This document shows, piece by piece, positions 7,835 through 15,616 of a stretch of 32,966 nucleotides of DNA (within the stretch, counting starts at the first letter, position 1; the number at the start of each line of letters is the position of its first letter). Source of the DNA: Planctomycetota bacterium. Its GTDB lineage: Bacteria > Planctomycetota > Phycisphaerae > Phycisphaerales > SM1A02. Under the pieces are notes generated by a model. It saw only the letters and a program-made list of their open reading frames with translations. It was not told the DNA's origin and ran no database searches. The stretch spans positions 1-32,966 of the forward strand of contig QWPV01000028.1 in assembly GCA_003671055.1 (NCBI GenBank). Direction: 5' to 3'. The position numbers and the translations under genes were made by a program.

Positions 7835-8851
7835 GTGCACGCAGGACCACTCGACATTCACACGCACATGCTGCCGCCGGAGTGGCCAGATCTCGCGGCG
7901 CAGGCCGGAGGCAGTGGCTGGCTCGGCATCGAACACTGCGGCTGCGATCGCGCGCGACTGCTGCTCGACGGCAAGAGCTTTCGTGAGATCGAATCAAATT
8001 GCTGGGATGCACCGCGACGATTGACGGAGTGCGACGCAGACGGCGTGGGAGCGCAAGTACTCTCGACGGTTCCCGTCATGTTCATGTATCAGCAGAGCGC
8101 AACCCACGCACTCGCGTTGCATCGCTACCTCAATGATCATCTCGCGACGGTGGTGCGAAGTGCCCCCACGCGATTTGCTGCACTTGGTTGCGTGCCGATG
8201 CAAGATCCTGATCTTGCAACCCGCGAACTCGAACGATGCGTGCAAGACCTCGGCATGCGCGGCGTGCAGATCGGTTCCAACATTGCAGGGGTGAATCTTG
8301 ACGACCGTCGATTCTTCCCTTTCTTCCGCCGCTGCGCTGAACTGAACGCTGGCGTGTTCATTCATCCATGGAACATGCTCGGTCAATCTGAGTTGCCGAA
8401 GTATTGGCTGCCGTGGTTAGTGGGGATGCCCGCTGAAACTGCGCGTGCCGCATGCGCGCTCATGATGGGCGGCGTGCTTGAGCGATTGCCCACACTGCGC
8501 GTGTGTCTCGCACATGGTGGCGGCTCCCTGCCGTTCACAATTGGTCGCATCGCGCACGGCTTCGATGAGCGACCTGACTTGTGCGCGGTCGATTGCGACG
8601 TTTCGCCGCAAACACAATTCTCGCGCTTCTACTTCGACACGCTCGTGCATGACGCAGAGGCGTTGCGCTTTCTGATCGCACGCGCTGGCGTTGCGCGACT
8701 TGCGCTCGGCAGCGACTACCCGTTCCCACTCGGTGAACGACATCCAGGCGCGCTCATTCGCTCGCTCAAGCTTGATGCGCGTGATGAGACTCGCTTGCTC
8801 CGAGGGACTGCACTCGAGTTCCTTGGTCTCCCTGAAAAACCGTTTGCGTAG
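7835..8851 (+). CDS. nbaD: 2-amino-3-carboxymuconate-6-semialdehyde decarboxylase (ACMSD)
   Basis: The amidohydrolase-fold enzyme removes CO2 from ACMS to give 2-aminomuconate 6-semialdehyde, steering the pathway to catabolism instead of quinolinate and NAD. The product is 338 residues, close to the family norm. Metal ligands are visible: HTH at residues 9-11, His in GVFIHPWNM, His in LAHGGGSLPF and Asp in GSDYPFPLG. The start is GTG at 7835. The ATG two bases upstream is out of frame, and the next in-frame Met would remove the HTH metal motif. It is the first gene of a plus-strand operon with kynU (15-base gap), kmo, kynB and the RidA gene. Confidence 0.93.
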   Translation: MHAGPLDIHTHMLPPEWPDLAAQAGGSGWLGIEHCGCDRARLLLDGKSFREIESNCWDAPRRLTECDADGVGAQVLSTVPVMFMYQQSATHALALHRYLNDHLATVVRSAPTRFAALGCVPMQDPDLATRELERCVQDLGMRGVQIGSNIAGVNLDDRRFFPFFRRCAELNAGVFIHPWNMLGQSELPKYWLPWLVGMPAETARAACALMMGGVLERLPTLRVCLAHGGGSLPFTIGRIAHGFDERPDLCAVDCDVSPQTQFSRFYFDTLVHDAEALRFLIARAGVARLALGSDYPFPLGERHPGALIRSLKLDARDETRLLRGTALEFLGLPEKPFA

Positions 8852-8866
8852 GTACACAAGAATCCG

Positions 8867-10186
8867 ATGAGCACACCTTCTCCCGCGATGCCCACCGCAC
8901 TTGACCGCGTGCAAGTTTCACACTTCGTCGCGGAGGAATCGTTCGCGCGTCACCTTGATGACCTCGATCCGTGCTCTGCGTTTCGCTCGCGATTTGCAGT
9001 GCCCTGCGGCAATGCTGCGCAACCCAACGTCTACTTCGTGGGCAATTCGCTCGGCGCGATGCCGCTCGCTACGCGCACGATGTTGATGGAAGAACTTGAT
9101 GATTGGTCGACGCTAGGCGTCGAAGGTCACTTCCATGCGAAGCGCCCGTGGTACTCGTGGCACGAACAAGTGCGTGAGCCACTCGCGCGACTTGTGGGCG
9201 CAAAGCCGTCGGAAGTAGTCGCGATGAATTCACTCACCACGAATTTGCACTTGATGCTCACGACGTTCTATCGCCCTGAGGGCAATCGAACAAAGATCCT
9301 CATCGAGAAGGGTGCGTTCCCGAGCGACATCTTCGCGCTGCGGAGTCATGTTGCCGCGCGTGGACTTGACCCTGATGTGCATGTGATTGAAATTGCAGCG
9401 CGAGTAGACGAATGGTTGCTTGACGAAACCGACATCGAAGCGGAGTGCGAACGACTCGGCGATACCCTCGCATGCGCTGTGCTTCCTGGCGTGCAATATC
9501 GCACCGGCCAAGCATTCGATCTCGCGCGACTCACGCGAGCGGTGCATGCCGTTGGCGCAACATGTGGCTTCGATCTCGCACACGCAGCAGGGAACATCGA
9601 CGTGCAACTCACCGCGTCGATGTGCGACTTCGCAGTGTGGTGTTCCTACAAATATCTCAACGCTGGTGCGGGCGCGGTTGGTGGCTGCTTCGTTGCGGAA
9701 CGACATGGGCGCGATACGAGTCTTCCGCGATTGGCTGGTTGGTGGGGCAATGATCCAACCACACGCTTTCAAATGTCCGACCGCTTCATCCCTGTTGCAA
9801 GCGCGGATGCGTGGCAACTTTCCAACCCACCGATTCTCTCGCTTGTGCCGTTGCTGGCATCGCTGCAGATCTTCGATGAAGCGACCATCCCTGTACTGCG
9901 GCGCAAGTCGATCGTCATGACTGGCTACCTTGAGTATCTCATTCGTGATGCATTGCGTGGGCACGCTGAACTTCTCACTCCAGCCTCCGCCTCGCGACGC
10001 GGATGCCAACTCTCCTTGCTCTTCAAGGACAACGCGCGAGCGCGATTTGGCGCGCTGACTGCAGCGGGCATTGTGTGCGACTATCGCGAGCCTGGAATTG
10101 TGCGACTTGCACCCACACCGCTCTACAACACCTTCCACGAAGTGTGGCGTGCAGCGCAGGCGGTGAAGTCGGCGTGCGTGTCATAG
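8867..10186 (+). CDS. kynU: Kynureninase
   Basis: This PLP enzyme cleaves 3-hydroxykynurenine (or kynurenine) to 3-hydroxyanthranilate (or anthranilate) plus alanine. The product is 439 residues, slightly longer than most bacterial KynU. YFVGNSLGAMP near residue 56 is the conserved N-terminal block. The PLP lysine is Lys262 in WCSYKYLNAGAG. GFDLAHAAGNIDV holds the Asp that contacts the pyridine nitrogen, and LAGWWGNDP is a further family block. It follows the ACMSD gene by 15 bases and precedes kmo by 11, so the three are surely co-transcribed. Nearby kmo and the dioxygenase imply the physiological substrate is 3-hydroxykynurenine. Confidence 0.95.
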   Translation: MSTPSPAMPTALDRVQVSHFVAEESFARHLDDLDPCSAFRSRFAVPCGNAAQPNVYFVGNSLGAMPLATRTMLMEELDDWSTLGVEGHFHAKRPWYSWHEQVREPLARLVGAKPSEVVAMNSLTTNLHLMLTTFYRPEGNRTKILIEKGAFPSDIFALRSHVAARGLDPDVHVIEIAARVDEWLLDETDIEAECERLGDTLACAVLPGVQYRTGQAFDLARLTRAVHAVGATCGFDLAHAAGNIDVQLTASMCDFAVWCSYKYLNAGAGAVGGCFVAERHGRDTSLPRLAGWWGNDPTTRFQMSDRFIPVASADAWQLSNPPILSLVPLLASLQIFDEATIPVLRRKSIVMTGYLEYLIRDALRGHAELLTPASASRRGCQLSLLFKDNARARFGALTAAGIVCDYREPGIVRLAPTPLYNTFHEVWRAAQAVKSACVS

Positions 10187-10197
10187 AATCCGCAGCT

Positions 10198-11664
10198 ATG
10201 CAGGACGTCGAAGGTCGTAGCGCACTCATCGTTGGTACTGGACTCGCAGGCAGTCTGCTCGCTGTGTTTCTTGCACGCGCTGGTTGGACTGTGCGCCTTG
10301 TCGAGCGCCGACACGATCCACGCGAGAAGCGATTTGCGGAAGGGCGTTCCATCAATCTCGCGATCAGTGCGCGCGGTATTAAAGCGCTTCAACGCGCGGG
10401 ACTTGAAGATCGCGTGATGAAGGACGCGTTGCGGATGTATTGCCGAATGATTCATCCAGTGCAAGGCGCATCGCACGCGCATCCGTATTCGAACGATCCC
10501 ACGCGTGGCATCAACTCTGTTTCACGCAGCGCACTCAATCTCGCGCTGCTCGACGCAGCAGCGAGTGAGGCGCGCGTATCACTTTTGTTTGCACGGCGAT
10601 GCACGCATGTTGATTCTGTGAAAGGCACCGCGACCTTCGTCGACGAAGCCTCTGGCAACGCCGAAACCTTCAGCGCAGATCTCATCGTCGGCGCAGACGG
10701 CGCATACTCCGCTGTGCGCGACGCACTACTGAAGAGTGGACGCGTGGATTTCTCGCAGACCTTTCTGACGCATGGCTACAAAGAACTTGTGATTCCGCCA
10801 GTGACAAGCGGGAAGTACGCGCCGCACGCACTCGAACCGGACGCGCTGCACATCTGGCCGCGTGGTGCGTCGATGATGATCGCGCTGCCTAATCCCGATG
10901 GCTCGTTTACATGCACGCTTTTCTGGCCGTGGGAAGATGCAGCGAATACGCCGAGCTTCGCGACAGTTCGTTCCGCTGCAGACGCGCGTGCAGTCTTCGA
11001 GCGCGATTATCAGGATGCGCTTCCACTCATGCCCACGCTCGCAGAAGACTTCGAGCGCAACGCCGCAGGCAGCATGGTCACTGTGCGTTGCTCACCATGG
11101 ACTGCGAACGGACGCGTGACACTCATCGGTGACGCTGCGCATGCTGTTGTGCCGTTCTATGGACAAGGCGCCAACGCGAGCTTCGAAGATTGCGAAGCAT
11201 TGACGGATGCGTTGGCTGCCCACGCGAACATCGCTGATGCATTGCGTGCGTACGAACTTGCGCGCAAAGCAAACTCGAATGCGATCGCGGATATGGCGCT
11301 CGCAAACTTTGTCGAGATGCGCGATCACAGCGCGAAAGCGAGTTTCCGTCGGAAGAAGGCGTACGGTCGATTCCTGAGCCGCATCTTTGGTCGATACCTC
11401 GAACCTGAATACGACCTCGTGAGTTTCTCTACGGTTCCGTATACAGAAGCGCAATCGCGTGGGAAACGGACTTCGACATTCATGTTCGCCTCGATTGTGC
11501 TGCCGATTATGCTTGCTGGCGCTGGACTCTTCTTCTATGTCGAGCGGGAGTACGGGAAAGACACGGCGACGGACCTCGTGCTCAAAGTGCTTGTCCTTGT
11601 GTTTGGCATCGGCGCAATTGTCGACGTCGCGAGGCGAATCTCCACCGCGAGCGCTCGACCATGA
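10198..11664 (+). CDS. kmo: Kynurenine 3-monooxygenase
   Basis: This FAD-dependent aromatic hydroxylase converts kynurenine to 3-hydroxykynurenine with NADPH and O2. The product is 488 residues. The dinucleotide-binding GTGLAG lies at 13-18, and the second FAD motif GDAAHAVVPFYGQG at 311-324. EGRSINLAISARG near 48-60 is diagnostic of KMO. Two hydrophobic helices near 427-447 and 459-476 probably anchor the enzyme to the membrane, as in eukaryotic KMO and many bacterial homologues. The ATG at 10198 was chosen because the FAD motif then begins about residue 10; the open frame upstream lies inside kynU. The stop TGA overlaps an ATG (ATGA at 11661-11664) that opens a 20-codon frame leading to kynB. 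Confidence 0.95.
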   Translation: MQDVEGRSALIVGTGLAGSLLAVFLARAGWTVRLVERRHDPREKRFAEGRSINLAISARGIKALQRAGLEDRVMKDALRMYCRMIHPVQGASHAHPYSNDPTRGINSVSRSALNLALLDAAASEARVSLLFARRCTHVDSVKGTATFVDEASGNAETFSADLIVGADGAYSAVRDALLKSGRVDFSQTFLTHGYKELVIPPVTSGKYAPHALEPDALHIWPRGASMMIALPNPDGSFTCTLFWPWEDAANTPSFATVRSAADARAVFERDYQDALPLMPTLAEDFERNAAGSMVTVRCSPWTANGRVTLIGDAAHAVVPFYGQGANASFEDCEALTDALAAHANIADALRAYELARKANSNAIADMALANFVEMRDHSAKASFRRKKAYGRFLSRIFGRYLEPEYDLVSFSTVPYTEAQSRGKRTSTFMFASIVLPIMLAGAGLFFYVEREYGKDTATDLVLKVLVLVFGIGAIVDVARRISTASARP

Positions 11665-11723
11665 TTCCGTTCTTCCTTGCACAAGCGCGCGAGGAAATCG
11701 ATGCGGGTGGAGCACGCGCATGA
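11661..11723 (+). CDS. Possible 20-residue coupling peptide between kmo and kynB
   Basis: This small open frame encodes MIPFFLAQAREEIDAGGARA. Its ATG overlaps the kmo stop as ATGA (11661-11664), and its TGA overlaps the kynB start as ATGA (11720-11723). It therefore bridges the 55-base gap between the two genes exactly, with no untranslated base. It may serve to carry ribosomes from kmo to kynB instead of making a functional peptide. It could also be chance, since such short frames are common. No homology can be judged at this length. Confidence 0.35.
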   Translation: MIPFFLAQAREEIDAGGARA

Positions 11724-12370
11724 GTGCTGCGCTCATCGACATCACGCCGCGTATCTCTGAGCGACTTGCAGTCTGGCCAGGTGACACGCCGCTCTCGCGA
11801 CAGATCCTCTGCGCGCTTGGCGATGGCGCATCGGTCACGCTCTCGTCGCTGCACGCAACCGTCCACCTCGGAGCGCACGCGGACGGCGCGAATCACTACG
11901 GCGTGAACGGCGCGTCGATTGATGCGATGCCGATTGAGCGCTACATCGGGCCGTGTGAAGTCGTGCGCGCGAAAGTTGCTCGGGGCATGCGCGTGTGTGC
12001 TTCTGATCTTGAAGTGCCTGTCCAGTCACTTCGGCATACACGCGTACTGATTTGTACTGGGACGTTTCCAGACTGCGAAAATTGGAACAGCGACTTCGCG
12101 GCGATGGATCCCGCGCTCGTGGATCAACTCGCCGATCACGGCGTCACGCTCGTCGGCATCGACACGCCCAGCGTCGACACGCAAGACTCCAAAGATCTTC
12201 CTGCGCACCAACGATTTCTCGCGCGCGACATGTCCATTCTCGAAGGACTTCGACTCGATCACGTGCAGAGCGGTGAGTACGAACTCATCGCACTCCCGCT
12301 TCCACTCGTTGGATTTGACGCAAGTCCGGTCCGCGCCATTCTGCGATCACTCCACAGGAGCACGCCATGA
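11720..12370 (+). CDS. kynB: Kynurenine formamidase (KynB type)
   Basis: The enzyme hydrolyses N-formylkynurenine to kynurenine and formate, the second step of tryptophan breakdown. The product is 216 residues of the cyclase-like metal hydrolase family. The metal motif HxGxHxDxxxH is complete: His49, Gly51, His53, Asp55, His59 in HLGAHADGANHY. Later blocks VGIDTPSVDTQDSKDLPAHQ and SILEGLRLDHV also match KynB. The start ATG at 11720 is backed by GGTGGAG at 11706-11712, seven bases upstream. Its end overlaps the RidA gene in an ATGA. Confidence 0.94.
   Translation: MSAALIDITPRISERLAVWPGDTPLSRQILCALGDGASVTLSSLHATVHLGAHADGANHYGVNGASIDAMPIERYIGPCEVVRAKVARGMRVCASDLEVPVQSLRHTRVLICTGTFPDCENWNSDFAAMDPALVDQLADHGVTLVGIDTPSVDTQDSKDLPAHQRFLARDMSILEGLRLDHVQSGEYELIALPLPLVGFDASPVRAILRSLHRSTP
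12356..12360 (+). promoter_or_regulatory. Shine-Dalgarno AGGAG of the RidA-family gene
   Basis: AGGAG lies six bases upstream of the ATG at 12367, inside the end of kynB. It supports the start that overlaps the kynB stop. Confidence 0.7.
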
Positions 12371-12789
12371 CAGACATCGTTTCCCATCGCGCTCCCGAAC
12401 CCGTTGGCGCATATCCCCACGCAAAGCGCGTGGGAAACCTCGTTTTTCTTTCGGGCATCGGTCCTCGTCAACGAGGCGTGAAGGCGATTCCTGGTGTCAC
12501 GCTCGATGCGAGCGGCGCTGTCATCGCCAAAGACATTGAGCTGCAATGTCGCGCGTGCTTCGACAACCTTCGCGCAGTCGTTGCTGATGCTGGTCTGCCT
12601 TGGACGAGCATTGCGGATGTCACGATGTTCCTCACCGACATGAAGAACGACTTCGCGATCTACAACCGCATCTACGCAGAATATTTCGCGGGCGAAGGGA
12701 ATCCGAATCCCACGCGCACCACGATCGAAATCAATTGCTTGCCCACGCCGATTGCGGTTGAAGTGAAAGCGATCTGCTTCAGCGGCTGA
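12367..12789 (+). CDS. nbaF: RidA-family protein, likely 2-aminomuconate deaminase
   Basis: The product is 140 residues of the RidA/YjgF fold. Family blocks are GAYPHAKRVGNLVFLSGIGPRQ near the N-terminus, the VVADAGLPWTSIADVTMFLTDM helix-strand segment, and PTRTTIEINCLP near residue 117 with the conserved Arg. In this operon the natural role is conversion of 2-aminomuconate to 4-oxalocrotonate with release of ammonia, as for RidA-type deaminases of nitrobenzoate and aminophenol pathways. A generic enamine deaminase cannot be excluded from sequence alone. The start is set by an ATGA overlap with kynB and a good AGGAG. The last 11 bases overlap the end of the convergent acetyltransferase gene. 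Confidence 0.88.
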   Translation: MTDIVSHRAPEPVGAYPHAKRVGNLVFLSGIGPRQRGVKAIPGVTLDASGAVIAKDIELQCRACFDNLRAVVADAGLPWTSIADVTMFLTDMKNDFAIYNRIYAEYFAGEGNPNPTRTTIEINCLPTPIAVEVKAICFSG

Positions 12790-13288
12790 GACCGAGGATC
12801 GTGACACTTCGACGAATCCTGTCGAGTGCACACGCGTCCGGAAGCAATCCCCACTGCTCGAAGCCGCGCGAACGGAAGAGTTTGAGGCTTGGTTCATTGT
12901 GTGAGAAGCAGATCGCGAGGATGCGATCGATGCCGCATGTGTCCGCGCGCTCGAGAAGATCATCAAGGATCGCGCGACCAACGCCTTGATGCGCTGCGGC
13001 ATCGCTGACATACACCGAGACTTCCGCGGTCGGCGCGTATGCGCTGCGCTCTTTGAAGTTCGTGAAACTCCCCCACCCCACCACCTTTTCATCGCGCACT
13101 GCGACCACGATTGGACGCGTGGCGAAGTCGTGGCTCTTGAACCATGCCATGCGGACATCGAATGTTTGAGGAACAAGATCAGCAGTCGCGATGCGCTTTG
13201 GAATCGACTCGTTGTAAATCGCGAGAATGGACGACACATCGCCCTTGATCGCGAGACGAATCTCCACTGTACTCATAGGCGTACTCAT
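12779..13288 (-). CDS. GNAT N-acetyltransferase (phosphinothricin acetyltransferase-like)
   Basis: The product is 169 residues. The acetyl-CoA site is HQGVGRAILDDLLERA, preceded by the beta-strand AEVSVYVSDAA. The N-terminal IRLAIKGDVSSILAIYNESI and the VVGWGSFTNFKERSAYAPTAE block resemble the Pat/Bar/MddA group, which acetylates phosphinothricin-like compounds or methionine sulfone/sulfoximine. The real substrate is unknown. I chose the ATG at 13288, since it overlaps the stop of the upstream dehydrogenase as ATGA; the ATG at 13276 is an alternative. Co-translation with the aminomuconate dehydrogenase suggests it may act on an amine in this pathway or simply travel with the operon. Confidence 0.88.
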   Translation of the reverse strand: MSTPMSTVEIRLAIKGDVSSILAIYNESIPKRIATADLVPQTFDVRMAWFKSHDFATRPIVVAVRDEKVVGWGSFTNFKERSAYAPTAEVSVYVSDAAAHQGVGRAILDDLLERADTCGIDRILAICFSHNEPSLKLFRSRGFEQWGLLPDACALDRIRRSVTILGLSR

Positions 13289-14760
13289 AGCCGCGCTCCA
13301 AGTGCGATGCACACATTGGTCGGCTCAGTAAAGAAGCGCAGCGCTTCCGTGCCGCCCTCGCGCCCAACTCCCGAATCCTTCATGCCACCAAACGGCGTGC
13401 GGAGATCGCGGAGCATCCAACAATTCACCCACACGATGCCTGCTTCGAGTGCGCCCGCCATGCGATGCGCGCGCGAAAGGTCACGCGTCCAGATCGTCGC
13501 AGCCAATCCATAACGCGTTCCATTCGCCATCCGCACCGCGTCTGCGTGTCGATCAAACGACTGCACCGTGACAACTGGTCCGAAGATTTCTTCCTGCACA
13601 CACTGCGAGTCTTGCGGTGGCGCGAGCAGAACCGTCGGGCTCAAGAACGCACCCTTGGCAACGCGCGATGCAAGTCGCGCGGGCGGTGCTCCTCCGGTCA
13701 CGATCTTCGCGCCATCCTTCACGCCTCGTGCGATCATTGCAGTCACCTTCGCTAGGTGTTCCATCGACACAAGACTTCCGAGGTCGCTCTCCGCATCGAG
13801 TGGATCACCCACACGCAGCGCAGAAACGAGCGCGGTGAACTGCTCCATGAATTCTGCGAGCCGCGTCTTGTGCACAAGAATGCGCGAGCCACATAGACAA
13901 ATCTGTCCTTGATTGAGAAACGCGCTGCGGACAATCTCGGGCATCGCCACCGTGAGATCTGCATCCGCGCAGATGATGGTTGGGTTCTTCCCACCAAGTT
14001 CGAGCGAGAGTTTCTTAAACATCGGCGCAGCAACGCCAGCAATCGCCGCGCCTGTTGTGGTGCCGCCTGTGAAACTTATCGCTTTCGTCTGTGGGTGCGC
14101 GACGATTGCGTGACCCGCTTCGCTTCCGAGTCCGTGCACAACATTGAGTACACCCGCCGGCAATCCTGCGCGCGCGGCGATCTCGCACAACATCGATGCC
14201 GTCGTCGGTGCAAGTTCACTTGGCTTCGCAATCACGGCGTTGCCCGCAGCGAGTGCTGGCGCGATCTTCCATGTGAAGAGATAGAGCGGAAGATTCCATG
14301 GAGAGATGCAACCCACAGTACCAACCGGTCGACGCGTGACGTAATTCAACGCATCCTGCGGAACCTCGGTGCGATAGGACTCGCCTGTTTCGTGCAGGAT
14401 TGCGGTTGCGAAGAATCTGAAGTTCGCAGCCGCGCGCGGAATGTCGAGACTTCGTGCGAGTGAAAGTGGCTTGCCTGTGTCTTCGCACTCCGTCATCGCG
14501 AGTGCATCCAACTGCGCGTCGATGCCATCTGCAATCTGCAACAGGATGCGAGATCGTTCCGCTGGACTTGTTGCGCCCCATGCCTTCTGCGCTTTCGCGC
14601 ATGCGCCAGCAGCTCGCGCGACATCTTCACTCTGACCACGCGCGATCGAACGAAGCGGCGCGCCGGTTGCTGGATTCTCGCGAGGGATCCACGCATCGCT
14701 CTCTGATGGACAGAAGGAGCCGCCGATGAAGTGTTGAACTTGCGTTGGACTAGCGTGCAT
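13285..14760 (-). CDS. nbaE: 2-aminomuconate 6-semialdehyde dehydrogenase
   Basis: This NAD-dependent aldehyde dehydrogenase oxidises 2-aminomuconate semialdehyde to 2-aminomuconate. The product is 491 residues. The oxyanion Asn lies in SPWNLPLYLFTWKIAPALAA (Asn156). Cofactor and base motifs are FTGGTTTG and LELGGKNP (Glu254). The catalytic Cys is Cys288 in NQGQICLCGSR. The WNLPLYLFTWKIAPAL wording fits the ALDH8/AmnC/NbaE group acting on muconic semialdehydes. The ATG at 14760 is backed by GAGG at 14770-14773; an upstream TTG at 14775 is unlikely. It is the middle gene of a minus-strand operon (SDR, ALDH, GNAT) that converges on the kynU-kmo-kynB operon. Confidence 0.9.
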   Translation of the reverse strand: MHASPTQVQHFIGGSFCPSESDAWIPRENPATGAPLRSIARGQSEDVARAAGACAKAQKAWGATSPAERSRILLQIADGIDAQLDALAMTECEDTGKPLSLARSLDIPRAAANFRFFATAILHETGESYRTEVPQDALNYVTRRPVGTVGCISPWNLPLYLFTWKIAPALAAGNAVIAKPSELAPTTASMLCEIAARAGLPAGVLNVVHGLGSEAGHAIVAHPQTKAISFTGGTTTGAAIAGVAAPMFKKLSLELGGKNPTIICADADLTVAMPEIVRSAFLNQGQICLCGSRILVHKTRLAEFMEQFTALVSALRVGDPLDAESDLGSLVSMEHLAKVTAMIARGVKDGAKIVTGGAPPARLASRVAKGAFLSPTVLLAPPQDSQCVQEEIFGPVVTVQSFDRHADAVRMANGTRYGLAATIWTRDLSRAHRMAGALEAGIVWVNCWMLRDLRTPFGGMKDSGVGREGGTEALRFFTEPTNVCIALGARL

Positions 14761-14795
14761 TGGAAACAACCTCAAAGCTCTTCAATCATCAAGCG

Positions 14796-15593
14796 TTACT
14801 GCGCAGCGAGCCGTCCGCCATCTACGGGAAGATTCACGCCATTGACATAACTCGCTGCGGGCGACGCGAGAAACACCGCGACGCGCGCAATCTCTTCGGG
14901 GGCTGCAAATCGACCGAGTGGAATGGTTGCCATCGATTCTTCTTCAACCTCGCGCACCGCGATACCTGCGCGTGTCGCTTTGCCCTTGAGCAATGCGTCA
15001 AGCCGATTCGTCCGTGTGAACCCTGGCAAAATCGCGTTGACCGTGATGCCGAATCGACCGAGTTCGCTCGCAAGCGTCTTCGTCCAGTTCCCCATCGCCG
15101 CGCGCACCGTGTTCGACACACCGAGTCCTTTGATCGGCGTGACAACAGATGTCGACGTGATGCTCACGATTCGACCGTAGTTCGCACCTCGCATAAGTGG
15201 CGCGCATGCTTGTGTCCACGCTTGCGCTGTTCCAACGTGCATCGCGATCGCTGCTGCGAAATCATTCGGATTGGCTTCAATGATCGCGCCAGCCGCAGGT
15301 CCGCCCGTGTTGTTCACGAGGATGTGCACGACGCCGAGCCGCGCGGCGGTCTCGCGCGCAATGCGAACGGTGTCTTCAAGCTTCGCGAAATCTGCCGTCA
15401 CCGTTTCGTGCGCGCAGGAAGAGATCTCAAGCAACTCCGCGTGCACCTTTTTGAGCCCATCGTCATTACGGCCAACAGCAACAACTCGTGCTCCAGCGTG
15501 CGCGAACGCAAGCGCGATCGCGCGGCCAATGCCTTGTGTTGCGCCACAGACGATGGCGGTCTTGCCATCAAGCGAGAAGGAATCTTCACTCAT
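14796..15593 (-). CDS. Short-chain dehydrogenase/reductase with altered active site
   Basis: The product is 265 residues with a normal Rossmann start (TAIVCGATQGIGRAIALAFA), the NNTG block (HILVNNTGGPAAG), and the Ser strand (IVSITSTSVV). In the position of the usual YxxxK it reads SNTVR (LGVSNTVRAAMGNWTKTLASE), so Tyr is replaced by Ser and Lys by Arg. The rest of the fold, including NAILPGFTRTNRL and a C-terminal YVNGVNLPVDGG, is intact, so this is a functional variant or an atypical subfamily, not a decayed gene. It lies 35 bases upstream of the aminomuconate semialdehyde dehydrogenase and is probably co-transcribed. I recall SDRs with SN-type sites elsewhere but not their reaction. The name 3-oxoacyl-ACP reductase would be unsafe. 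Confidence 0.88.
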   Translation of the reverse strand: MSEDSFSLDGKTAIVCGATQGIGRAIALAFAHAGARVVAVGRNDDGLKKVHAELLEISSCAHETVTADFAKLEDTVRIARETAARLGVVHILVNNTGGPAAGAIIEANPNDFAAAIAMHVGTAQAWTQACAPLMRGANYGRIVSITSTSVVTPIKGLGVSNTVRAAMGNWTKTLASELGRFGITVNAILPGFTRTNRLDALLKGKATRAGIAVREVEEESMATIPLGRFAAPEEIARVAVFLASPAASYVNGVNLPVDGGRLAAQ

Positions 15594-15616
15594 GCACGCG
15601 AGTGTACGGCGGTCGA

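Noticed and set aside
10003-10197. Upstream extension of kmo
   Set aside because: It lies wholly within kynU and would push the FAD motif about 65 residues inward.
12015-12030. GTGCCTGTCC in kynB resembling the reverse complement of the intergenic repeat
   Set aside because: It lies within conserved coding sequence, lacks the flanking stem bases, and a single 10-base match in this length is plausible by chance.
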